A stretch of 64,000 nt of DNA from contig NZ_MVBC01000001.1 of NCBI RefSeq assembly GCF_002007105.1, positions 496,001 to 560,000 on the forward strand. Direction: 5' to 3'. Numbering within the stretch: the stretch's first letter is position 1; each line of letters begins with the position of its first letter. The DNA is from Hymenobacter sp. CRA2 (GTDB lineage Bacteria > Bacteroidota > Bacteroidia > Cytophagales > Hymenobacteraceae). Positions 16,168 to 24,275 of the stretch are shown here, in pieces. The notes beneath the pieces were generated by a model. The model was not told where the DNA came from. It worked only from the letters and a program-made list of their open reading frames with translations, and did not search any database. The translations under genes were made by a program, and so were the position numbers.

Positions 16168-17385
16168 CTAGCGCACGATCTGCACGCGCTGCTCGCGGTG
16201 CTCCTGCCCCACCTGCAGGCGGCAGATATAGGTGCCGCTGGCCGGAAACTGATTTACATCGAGCCAGACTTCGTAGTGGCCGGGGCGCTGCTCGGCCTGC
16301 ACCAGCGTCTGAATCAGCTGCCCGCGCATGTCGTAGAGGCGCAGCGTGACGGCGCCAGCCTTCGGCAGCTCGTACGCCAGCATGCTGGACATGTCGAACG
16401 GGTTGGGCGCCGGCGTAGCCAGGGTGAGCTGCTTGGTGGCGTTGGCCAGGCTGTCAATGCGCATTTGCGCGGCATTGGCGGCCGTTACCTGTTGCTGCGC
16501 TTCGTGGCGCAGGTAGCTGTACTGCCGCCCCAGCCAGCACAAGTGGTCGGGCTGCCAGGCCGAGGGCTGCCCCGATTCGGTAAGCCCGCGGCAGTAAGCC
16601 GCGAATAAGGCCGTTTGGTTGGCCGTCTGGACCGGATTCAGGTTGGCGGGTTTGTGCGAGCTGTGGTAGCCCATGTACAGCACCCGGCGGCATTCCAGGT
16701 TGCGGGTGGCCTCGTCGGTTATGGAGCCGGTCGTGACGTGGTCGGGGTGGTCGTAGGGGTTGCGCTGCACATCGGGATTGGGGCTGTGCACCCACAGGGG
16801 GCTGTTGGCGCGTATTTCCTGCTGAACGATGGCGCGAATGGTGCTCGTCAGATCATTCCAGGACGAATAGGTAGTGGCGCCGTCGATGCTCGACAGCGTG
16901 CTGCACTGCCCGGCCCGGAACTTCCGCAACGTCTGGAAGTTGCAGCGGGCGAAGCCCTGGCCGTTGGTGCCTCCATCGGGCAGGCGCAGGAAATACACCA
17001 CCGTGTTGCGGAAGTAGGAAGCGGCCAGCTGGTGCCCGCGCACGTTTACCGTCGTGATGCAGGCCGGCGGCAGATTGGTATTCTGCTGCTGCCCGCAGGC
17101 GGTGCGCACCGAGTTCAGGCAGCCCACCTCCCGGGCCTGCCACCATGCATCGCCGGGCTCGTTGGCCTGGCCCGCCGTAATGATGATAAACACCACTTTG
17201 GCCTGGTGCTGCACGTTGTCGTAGGCGCGGCTGCCCATAAACAGCTGCCAGTCGTCCTGGTGAGCAGTGATGAACACTGACGAGGGCGGCGGCGTCGCGG
17301 CGGGCGCATTCTGACCGTACAACGGCCCAAAGCAGCTGCCTAGCAAAACCCAGCAAAAACAGAGACGGAGTAAAAGCTGACCCAT
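16168..17385 (-). CDS. T9SS-exported PIG-L family deacetylase
   Basis: 405 residues from ATG 17385 with a signal peptide ending near PLYGQ (residue 25). The PIG-L/LmbE metal motif is FITAHQDDWQLF (AHQDD at 41-45), with the third zinc ligand in YDHPDHVTTG (213-216). The fold normally removes acetyl from N-acetylglucosaminyl groups. From about residue 325 a type A T9SS sorting domain follows: PAPNPF, AYELPKAGAVTLRLYDMRG, GTYICRLQVG and the terminal QRVQIVR. Export across the outer membrane and surface attachment or release are therefore predicted. Placed among GT-C and GT2 genes, it likely deacetylates an amino sugar in the glycan made here. The natural substrate is inference. Confidence 0.88.
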   Translation of the reverse strand: MGQLLLRLCFCWVLLGSCFGPLYGQNAPAATPPPSSVFITAHQDDWQLFMGSRAYDNVQHQAKVVFIIITAGQANEPGDAWWQAREVGCLNSVRTACGQQQNTNLPPACITTVNVRGHQLAASYFRNTVVYFLRLPDGGTNGQGFARCNFQTLRKFRAGQCSTLSSIDGATTYSSWNDLTSTIRAIVQQEIRANSPLWVHSPNPDVQRNPYDHPDHVTTGSITDEATRNLECRRVLYMGYHSSHKPANLNPVQTANQTALFAAYCRGLTESGQPSAWQPDHLCWLGRQYSYLRHEAQQQVTAANAAQMRIDSLANATKQLTLATPAPNPFDMSSMLAYELPKAGAVTLRLYDMRGQLIQTLVQAEQRPGHYEVWLDVNQFPASGTYICRLQVGQEHREQRVQIVR

Positions 17386-17415
17386 AGGCACCTGGGAGGC
17401 GTGTCGAAAATGCAA

Positions 17416-17735
17416 GAGGCGAGACCGTTACTGAAGCGTGGCTTCCCTAAAATTCGCTATCCGTTTCTGTAGACTCCGTGAAGCCTCCTGGCAGATCGGC
17501 GTACTTTCGGTCAGGGAAACCGAGCACTTGCAGATGCATTTGCGAATATAACTTAAACGGGCCAAGCGTCGAGCAGCTATTTGCATATTTTTGCTTAAAC
17601 CCATTCTCTCAGCTGCTTATCACACTTATTCCTATCTGAAATTATCTTCTGGTTCTTGTATTCCCCTTCCGCAGTAACCAGACTAGCGGCAGCGCCTTCT
17701 AGCTTTACGTTTCCCACCTACCCCGCTTTAGCGTC
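17416..17735. other. Divergent intergenic region, 320 bp
   Basis: This AT-richer stretch separates the deacetylase gene from the aldehyde dehydrogenase gene, which point away from each other. It contains an exact TAnnTTTG element on the plus strand at 17586-17593 (TATTTTTG), about 140 bases before the dehydrogenase start, but no well-spaced TTG upstream of it. I see no gene, RNA or clear repeat. It probably holds both promoters. Confidence 0.5.
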
Positions 17736-19178
17736 ATGCTTCACTTGCGCAACTACATCGGCGGCGAGCTGGTGGCTCCGGCCGCCGGGCGCTACCTGCC
17801 TAACATAGAACCAGCTACCGGACAGGTATTCAGCCACATACCCGATTCCGACGCCAACGACATAGCGCGGGCCGTGGCCGCGGCGGAAGCTGCACTGCCG
17901 GCTTGGCGCTTGCTGCCCGCCGAAGACCGGGGCCGCCTGCTGGTGCGCGTCGCGGAGCTGATCGAGCGGGACCTGGACCGGCTGGCGGCCGCGGAAAGTC
18001 AGGACAACGGCAAGCCCGTGACCCTGGCGCAGGCGGTGGACATTCCGCGGGCGGCCAGCAACTTCGCCTTCTTCGGCACGGCCGCCCAGCATTTTGCGTC
18101 CGAAACGCACTTTCAGGAAGGCGTGGCGCTGAACTACACGGTGCGCCACCCGCTGGGCGTGGTGGGCTGCATTTCGCCCTGGAACCTGCCGCTGTACCTG
18201 TTCACCTGGAAGATTGCGCCGGCCCTGGCAGCGGGCTGCTGCGTGGTAGCTAAGCCCTCCGAAATCACGCCCTACACGGCCTACCTGCTCAGCGAGTTGT
18301 GCATCGAGGCGGGGCTACCGGCGGGCGTGCTCAACATCGTACACGGCACGGGGCCGGGTGCCGGGCAGGCCATTGTGGAGCACCCGGCCATCAAAGCCAT
18401 CAGCTTCACGGGCGGCACCAAGACCGGCGAGCATATTGCCCGCACGGCCGCGCCGATGTTCAAGAAATTGTCATTGGAGCTAGGCGGCAAAAACCCCAAT
18501 ATCATTTTTGCCGACTGCAACCTGGCCGAAGCCGTGCAAACCAGCCTGCGCAGCTCCTTCGCCAACCAGGGCCAGATCTGCCTGTGCGGTTCGCGCATTT
18601 TCGTGGAGCGCAGCATCTACGAGGCGTTCAAAACGGAATTCCTGGCCGGCGTAGCCCAGCTCACCGTGGGCGACCCGCAGGCAGCCGGCAGCCGGCAGGG
18701 TGCGCTAGTGAGCGAGGCCCACCTCCAGAAAGTACTGAGCTACATCGAGCTGGCCCACCTGGAAGGCGGCACGTTGCTGGCCGGCGGGCGGCGCGTGCAG
18801 CTGGAGGGACGTTGCGCCGACGGGTATTTTCTGCAGCCCACAGTGTTTGAGGGCCTCGGCCCGGACTGCCGCGTCAACCGCGAGGAAATCTTCGGCCCGG
18901 TGGTGACGCTCACGCCTTTCGACACCGAGGAGGAAGCCCTGCGCTGGGCCAACGGCACCGACTACGGCCTGGCCGCCACCATCTGGACGCGCGACCTGAA
19001 CCGGGCCCACCGCGTGGCTCACGCCCTGCAATCGGGCATTGTGTGGGTGAACACCTGGCTGCACCGCGACCTGCGTACGCCCTTCGGCGGCATGAAAAGC
19101 TCGGGCGTGGGGCGCGAAGGTGGCCTCGAAGCCCTGCGCTTTTTCACCGAGCCGCAGAGCATTACCATCAAGCTGTAG
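17736..19178 (+). CDS. nbaE: 2-aminomuconate/2-hydroxymuconate-semialdehyde dehydrogenase-type aldehyde dehydrogenase
   Basis: 480 residues, full length for the ALDH superfamily. Active-site elements are SPWNLPLYLF (N150), the NAD-binding SFTGGTKTGE, LSLELGGKNP (E248) and NQGQICLCGSR (catalytic C282). The C-terminal EEIFGPVVT, WVNTWLHRDLRTPFGG and GREGG segments are characteristic of muconate-semialdehyde dehydrogenases. It would oxidise 2-aminomuconate semialdehyde, the ACMSD product, to 2-aminomuconate, continuing the pathway whose earlier steps lie at 1-1304. The 15-kb gap filled with glycan genes is unusual for this pathway. The family is certain; the exact substrate rests on sequence type and distant context. 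Confidence 0.85.
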   Translation: MLHLRNYIGGELVAPAAGRYLPNIEPATGQVFSHIPDSDANDIARAVAAAEAALPAWRLLPAEDRGRLLVRVAELIERDLDRLAAAESQDNGKPVTLAQAVDIPRAASNFAFFGTAAQHFASETHFQEGVALNYTVRHPLGVVGCISPWNLPLYLFTWKIAPALAAGCCVVAKPSEITPYTAYLLSELCIEAGLPAGVLNIVHGTGPGAGQAIVEHPAIKAISFTGGTKTGEHIARTAAPMFKKLSLELGGKNPNIIFADCNLAEAVQTSLRSSFANQGQICLCGSRIFVERSIYEAFKTEFLAGVAQLTVGDPQAAGSRQGALVSEAHLQKVLSYIELAHLEGGTLLAGGRRVQLEGRCADGYFLQPTVFEGLGPDCRVNREEIFGPVVTLTPFDTEEEALRWANGTDYGLAATIWTRDLNRAHRVAHALQSGIVWVNTWLHRDLRTPFGGMKSSGVGREGGLEALRFFTEPQSITIKL

Positions 19179-19202
19179 CCTGGTTCTCAGCCGAACCGCT
19201 AC

Positions 19203-20480
19203 TTAGCGGCCGCTGATGAGCATCAGCACAAACCAGGAAACCACCAGATTCAGTAGGCCCAGGTACGGAAACGGCACCACGATAAAGGCATAGAAGACGA
19301 CCAGGTAGGCCTTCAGGCTGATCAGCGCCACCAAGCGCGTATCGAGCCGGAGCCGCCGGGGCCACCACCACAGCCCAAAGAGCAGCGGCACGAGCGTGCA
19401 CACGGCGAAGTGCCAGTACTGCAGGCTTTGGATAGCACCATCGATGTCGGAGCCGGCGGCGCGGTGCCACCACGGCGCTAGGCCCACGCCCTTATAGAGG
19501 TGTTGCGGCCCGCCGAGCTGCGGCACCACGGGTGCGGCCCATTCCGCGTGGGCGATGTTGAAATTTTCGAGTTGGGCCGCGATGAACGAAGAGGGGTCGG
19601 GCCACAGAAACAGGACCAGCAGCAACACGGCCACCCCCATACTCAGCGCGACTGTTTGCCCGGCCCGGCGGGGGCTTTCGTGCCACAGCAGCACGGCGTA
19701 GAGCGGCAGCCACAGCGCCAGCGAGTAGCGCGAAAGTACGCAGGCTACCAAGGCCAGCGCGCGGGCCGGTACTGAGCGGTGCAGCAGCGCTGCACACAGA
19801 GCCGCATAGTAGCCAAATACCAGCGGCTCAATCGTCTGCCCCGCCAGGGCCCGCTCAATCAGCACCATGAAATGCACCGCCAGCACGGGCAGTACCAGCT
19901 TCAGCAGCCGCTCGGGCCACGGCATGGGCAGCCGGGCGAGCAGCAATTGGTAGAGCAGCAGCGCGAGCCAAAAGGCCCCCATAGCCCACCAGCGGTAGTC
20001 TACGCCCAGCAGCTCGGCCGGCACGAAGGGCAGCCAGTGCATGGGCGGATAATTGGGCAGCGAGGTGTAAGTGCCCAGATCCAGCGGCGCGTAGACCTGT
20101 TCGCCGTTCAGCAGGCGCCCCACATAAAGCTTGAGCGCCGGCACGATGTCGGAGGTGCGCAGCAGGTCGGCGGCGGGCAGCCGCTCGATGGTGCGCCCTA
20201 CCACACCCGCCGACAGCGCTATGCTGCCCAACACGGCAGCCACTGCCAGGCCCCAGCGTGTAGCCGGCACCGTCCGGCGCGTCGGCCACCTAAGCTGATA
20301 GCCCGGCACGTAGCCGGCCGCGCCCATGGCTAGCAGCAGGCCACTGATCAGCAACCAGATGGGGCTCCAGTACGGTCCAGCGCTGTTGCGACCAAACGTG
20401 GTCCAGTACAGCTCGGCAGCGGCAGCAAGCCACACCAGCAGAGGTACCCAGCGGCGAGGAGCAGAAACGGGAATGGGCAT
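19203..20480 (-). CDS. GT87-like polytopic membrane protein (paralog of 7745-9046)
   Basis: 425 residues with about ten to twelve hydrophobic segments. It matches the 433-residue protein at 7745-9046 along its length: SAGPYWSPIWLL against VAGPYVSPVLFL, TSDIVPALKLYVGRLLNGE against TSDVIPSIEIYLRRLQNGE, and NYPPMHWLPFVPAELLGVDYRW against TYLPMMWLPFLIPDSLNMDYRW. The acidic first loop fits a GT-C transferase using a polyprenyl-phosphate sugar. It converges with the aldehyde dehydrogenase gene (24 bases between stops) and marks the right-hand limit of the glycan region. Specificity unknown. Confidence 0.78.
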   Translation of the reverse strand: MPIPVSAPRRWVPLLVWLAAAAELYWTTFGRNSAGPYWSPIWLLISGLLLAMGAAGYVPGYQLRWPTRRTVPATRWGLAVAAVLGSIALSAGVVGRTIERLPAADLLRTSDIVPALKLYVGRLLNGEQVYAPLDLGTYTSLPNYPPMHWLPFVPAELLGVDYRWWAMGAFWLALLLYQLLLARLPMPWPERLLKLVLPVLAVHFMVLIERALAGQTIEPLVFGYYAALCAALLHRSVPARALALVACVLSRYSLALWLPLYAVLLWHESPRRAGQTVALSMGVAVLLLVLFLWPDPSSFIAAQLENFNIAHAEWAAPVVPQLGGPQHLYKGVGLAPWWHRAAGSDIDGAIQSLQYWHFAVCTLVPLLFGLWWWPRRLRLDTRLVALISLKAYLVVFYAFIVVPFPYLGLLNLVVSWFVLMLISGR

Positions 20481-20542
20481 AGCGCGCAGAACCGGTGCGG
20501 TTCGGCGCGCAAAATACCGGTTTGCGGCGGACGGCCGCGCCG

Positions 20543-21709
20543 TTAGCGCAGCTGCTCCAGGGCCTGCTCGATGTCAGCCAGCTCGGCTTCGCGAAACTCC
20601 AGCGCGGGCACTTCGGCAGCCCCGGGCTGCAGCTCCTGCACGGCCAGGTAGGCGCTGCCGTTGAAATAGCGCAGCCCCACCACCACGGCGCGTAGCTGCG
20701 CCGGCACCCCGGCAAAGGCGTAGCCATCGGCCTGCGGTGTGCCGGGGATGATGACGCCGGCCTCGGGGTATACCAGCCGCACCGACGTATGCTCGTCGAC
20801 CTCGGCGGGCACCACCAGGGCCGCTTCACCGGCCGGATGCCAGCTGCGCAGGCAGGTCAGCCAGCCCAGCTCGGCGCTGCGCAGGGCGTTTTCGGCCGGC
20901 ACGCCAGCCGCCGACGACAACAGGTTGGAGCTGCCGGTAGCACTGCTTTCAGCTGCTGCCCCGATGATGCTGCTCCCGCCGGTAGAGGCCTGCGCGTAAG
21001 CTGGGCCACTTTCCGGCTGGGCCTCCACGGGCAATGCGGCCCAGTGCTGCCGGTCGGGGCTGTGGTAGAGCTGGTGGGCGCCGCGGCGCTGCTCATCGGG
21101 CAGCTCCAGCTCCACGGCGTAGCCGCTGGCCAGCCGCAAAGCCTGTCCGTGGCCGGTGGTGGCCCGTACCAGCAGCACGCCGCCGGTTTGCATTGGTTCG
21201 CCCCCGGCGCCCACGCTGATGCAGTCGGAAAGCAGCAGCTCGGGCAGCGTAAAACACTCTTTTAGCTCGACCCACACCGGTTCCTGCACCGGCCGCTGCT
21301 GCTGATCCACCAGAGCGTTGGCCGCCAAACGAATTACGGTCCCTTCACGCCCGCGCACTTCGGCGGGCTGGGTGGGGTCGATGCGGAAAAACTCGCTGGC
21401 TTTCAGCGTAAGGTCGAACAGGCGGGCTTCGCTGGGCGCGGACAGCTCGGCGGCCAGGGCCGCCGGCCGCCGCACGGCGCGGTAGCGAATAAGTGGGGCG
21501 TTGGCGTTGGTGCGGCGCGCGAGGCGGTGCCAGTCACGCTTGCTAGCCGGCAATGGCGCGGCCGAATCCGCCCAGGCGGTTTCATCGGTGAGCGTCGAGG
21601 GACGCGGAGCGGCGGCTTCGGTGCGGGTGGCGCTTTCGCGCTGGCAGCCACCGGCCGTAGCCAGCAGCAAGCCACCCAGCAGCACCGGGGTCAGTCGGAA
21701 CGGGCGCAT
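20543..21709 (-). CDS. Lipoprotein with ZU5-like N-terminal domain
   Basis: 388 residues. The signal peptide ends with the lipobox TAGGC (Cys22). Residues about 105-215 follow a pattern common in Bacteroidota exoproteins: FFRIDPTQPAEVRGREG, VIRLAANALVD, PVWVELKECFTLPELLLSD, MQTGGVLLVRATTGHG, ALRLASGYAVELELP. This resembles the ZU5-like or anti-sigma-associated domain of the phylum. The C-terminal part contains WLTCLRSWHPAGE and a beta-rich segment with no family I know. It starts 173 bases from the stop of the peptidase gene upstream. Function unknown; envelope location is well supported. Confidence 0.75.
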   Translation of the reverse strand: MRPFRLTPVLLGGLLLATAGGCQRESATRTEAAAPRPSTLTDETAWADSAAPLPASKRDWHRLARRTNANAPLIRYRAVRRPAALAAELSAPSEARLFDLTLKASEFFRIDPTQPAEVRGREGTVIRLAANALVDQQQRPVQEPVWVELKECFTLPELLLSDCISVGAGGEPMQTGGVLLVRATTGHGQALRLASGYAVELELPDEQRRGAHQLYHSPDRQHWAALPVEAQPESGPAYAQASTGGSSIIGAAAESSATGSSNLLSSAAGVPAENALRSAELGWLTCLRSWHPAGEAALVVPAEVDEHTSVRLVYPEAGVIIPGTPQADGYAFAGVPAQLRAVVVGLRYFNGSAYLAVQELQPGAAEVPALEFREAELADIEQALEQLR

Positions 21710-21777
21710 ATCGACGGGTTTCTACGCAGAATCAGCCTCGCTGAACGATACTTAGGTCATTTTCTTATTCGCCACCA

Positions 21778-21866
21778 TAGCAAAGCCCGCCATTTGGTCG
21801 GGCACCGGCCACGGCCCTCATTGGGCGCACGGCTCCGAAGCTCAAACCGAATGACGGGCTTTTTTC
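21778..21866 (-). terminator. Imperfect long hairpin downstream of the dipeptidyl peptidase gene
   Basis: On the minus strand AAAGCCCGTCATTCGGTTTG is followed, after about 50 bases, by a partly complementary segment ending GGCGGGCTTT. The outer AAGCCCG/CGGGCTT arms pair perfectly and the inner part is imperfect. It starts 16 bases after the peptidase stop codon. Confidence 0.45.
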
Positions 21867-21881
21867 TGACTTAGCGGCGGC

Positions 21882-24155
21882 TTACAAGTTCTGCAGCAAG
21901 AAGTTAGTCATCTGCCGGAACAGGTGCAGGCGGGTATTGCCGCCGTAGATGCCGTGGTTGCGGTTGGGGTAGTACAGCTGCTCGAAGTCCTTGTTGGCCT
22001 TGATGAGCGCGTCGGTAAAGGCCACCGAGTTCTGGAAGTGCACGTTGTCGTCGCCGGTGCCGTGCACCAGCAGAAACTTGCCCTTCAGCAGGTTGGCAAA
22101 CTGCACCGGCGAGTTTTCGTCGTAGCCGGCGGCATTTTCCTGCGGGGTTTTCAGAAACCGCTCGGTGTAGATGGAGTCGTAGTAGCGCCAGGTCGTCACC
22201 GGAGCCACTGCAATACCGGCTTTGTATAGGTCGGCATTCTTGGTCATGGCCAGGGACGAGAGGTAACCACCGAAACTCCAGCCGAAGATGCCGATGCGCG
22301 CCTTGTCCACCCACGGCAAGGTGCCGAGGTACTTGGCTGCCTCGCCCTGGTCGATGGTTTCGAGCTTGCCGAGCTGCCCGTAGGTCGCCTTCTTAAAGGC
22401 GGCGCCCCGGCCGCCGGTGCCGCGGTTGTCCACGATGGCCACCACGTAGCCCTGCTGCGCCAGGTACTGAAACCAAGGGTAGTAGTCCACGCTGTTCCAC
22501 TTGTCGAGCACCCGCTGCGAGCCAGGACCGCCGTACATAAAGGTCAGCACCGGGTACTTCTTGCCCGCTTCCATGTTGGCCGGCTTGATGGTGCAGCCAT
22601 TCAGCTGCACGCCCTCCGAAGTCTTGAAGGTGAAGAATTCCTGCGGCGTGAAGCTGTAGTCCTTCATCCGTTGCTTCAGCGCCGCGTTGTCTTCCAGCAC
22701 CTTCACCTCTTTGCCGTCCTGGGCCGTGCGCAGGCTCACCGTCACGGGCTCGTTGGCAGCCGTGTGGTAGTTGAGGTAGTAGCGGAAATCGGGGCTCATG
22801 TTCACCACGTCGGTGCCCTGCACGCCGAGCTTTAGCAGAGTATTGGCCCCCGACGTCACGCCCATTGCTACGCCAGGATAGCCCAGCATCTGCTTGCCTT
22901 TGCCGTTCAGATTCACGCGGTAGAGGTGGCGCTGAAGGGGCGAGGCCTCCGCCGACACGTAATAAGCAATGCCCTTGGCTTCGTCGAGGCCCACAAATTC
23001 GGTGACTTCCCAGGGGCCCGAAGTCAACTGCTTCACCACTTTGCCCTTCATGTCGAAGAGGTAGAGGTGGCGGTACCCGTCGCGCTCCGAGGTGGTGATA
23101 AACTGCTTGCCGTTCTGCAGATAACGAAGGTCATCGGTGACTTCCACGTAGGCCTTGTCGGTGTCCGTCCAGGCCACGTCGGTTTTGCCGGTGGCGGTGG
23201 TGGCGTGCAGCAGCTCCAGCTTGTTCTGCAGGCGGTTCATGCGCTGAATGCTGAGCAGGCCCGGCGTCTTGGTCCACTGAATGCGCGGCACGTACTGGTC
23301 CGTCTCGGTGCCGATGTCCATTTTGGTGGTGCGCCCGGCAGCCACGTCGTACACCGATACCATCACCGTCGAGTTCGGCTCACCGGCTTTGGGGTATTTG
23401 TAGCGGTAGTCCTTGGGGTAGAGCGGGCCCCACTCCTGCAGGTTGTACTCGGGCACGCGGCTCTCGTCGAAGCTGATATAGGCCAGCTGTTTGGAGTCGG
23501 GCGACCATTGGAAGGCCTTCGACACCTCAAACTCTTCCTCGTACACCCAGTCGCCGCCGCCGTGGATGAGCTTATTAACTACGCCGTCGGTGGTGATAGG
23601 CGTCTCCTGCATGGTCTGCAAGTCCACCACGTACAGGTTGTTCTGGCGCATGAAGGCCACGCGGCGGCCGTCGGGCGAGAAGGTGGCGTAGCTCTGCTTG
23701 CCGCCGGTGCTCAGCGGCAACAGCTTCTGCGCGGCGCGGTCGTACACGTAGTAGTTGGCGCGCGTCGAGCGGCGGTAGATGGGCTCGGTAGCGGTGCTGA
23801 AGAGCATCTTCTGCTCGTCGGCGTTGAACTCGTAGCCGTCCACGCTGATGGGCTGGTCGGCGCCCGCGGGGCGCAGCTGCTGGCTCGATACCAGCGTCTG
23901 CGTGGCTTGGCCGGTAGTTACGTCGTGCTGCACCACTTCGCCTTTGTCCAGGGCGGAGTAGTAGCGGCCGTCGCGCATCCAGTTGAAGCCCTGCACCTGC
24001 CGGGCCGCGAAGGTACCCTTGGCCCAAACGTCTTCGAGGGTAATGGCTTGGCGCTGCTGCGCCACCACGGGCGCCAAAGGCAGCAATACGGCGGCTGGGG
24101 TGCTGCCCAGCAGCAGGCCCGCAGCCAGGCCGAAAGTCTTAAACGGGTGGATCAT
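21882..24155 (-). CDS. Dipeptidyl peptidase IV, S9 family
   Basis: 757 residues from ATG 24155, with a signal peptide (MIHPFKTFGLAAGLLLGSTP... to about residue 33). The N-terminal half is the eight-bladed propeller and carries the double-Glu substrate motif in DWVYEEEFEVSKAFQW, which binds the free N-terminus of the peptide. The C-terminal alpha/beta-hydrolase has GWSFGGYLS (S627), GTGDDNVHF (D703) and NRNHGIYGG (H734), the complete triad. It releases X-Pro or X-Ala dipeptides from peptides in the periplasm, serving peptide nutrition. It is probably monocistronic: a lipoprotein gene is divergent upstream and a hairpin lies downstream. Confidence 0.95.
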   Translation of the reverse strand: MIHPFKTFGLAAGLLLGSTPAAVLLPLAPVVAQQRQAITLEDVWAKGTFAARQVQGFNWMRDGRYYSALDKGEVVQHDVTTGQATQTLVSSQQLRPAGADQPISVDGYEFNADEQKMLFSTATEPIYRRSTRANYYVYDRAAQKLLPLSTGGKQSYATFSPDGRRVAFMRQNNLYVVDLQTMQETPITTDGVVNKLIHGGGDWVYEEEFEVSKAFQWSPDSKQLAYISFDESRVPEYNLQEWGPLYPKDYRYKYPKAGEPNSTVMVSVYDVAAGRTTKMDIGTETDQYVPRIQWTKTPGLLSIQRMNRLQNKLELLHATTATGKTDVAWTDTDKAYVEVTDDLRYLQNGKQFITTSERDGYRHLYLFDMKGKVVKQLTSGPWEVTEFVGLDEAKGIAYYVSAEASPLQRHLYRVNLNGKGKQMLGYPGVAMGVTSGANTLLKLGVQGTDVVNMSPDFRYYLNYHTAANEPVTVSLRTAQDGKEVKVLEDNAALKQRMKDYSFTPQEFFTFKTSEGVQLNGCTIKPANMEAGKKYPVLTFMYGGPGSQRVLDKWNSVDYYPWFQYLAQQGYVVAIVDNRGTGGRGAAFKKATYGQLGKLETIDQGEAAKYLGTLPWVDKARIGIFGWSFGGYLSSLAMTKNADLYKAGIAVAPVTTWRYYDSIYTERFLKTPQENAAGYDENSPVQFANLLKGKFLLVHGTGDDNVHFQNSVAFTDALIKANKDFEQLYYPNRNHGIYGGNTRLHLFRQMTNFLLQNL

Positions 24156-24275
24156 GTAAGAAAACTCAGTGGCAGCGTTAAAGGTACGCGGCCGCGCCAA
24201 CGTCGGCGCCGCGGCGGGCAGGGTTGCAGCCCGGCCGCCGTTCGTCTCCGCTTTTCTCCGACCTTTGCCTTACCT

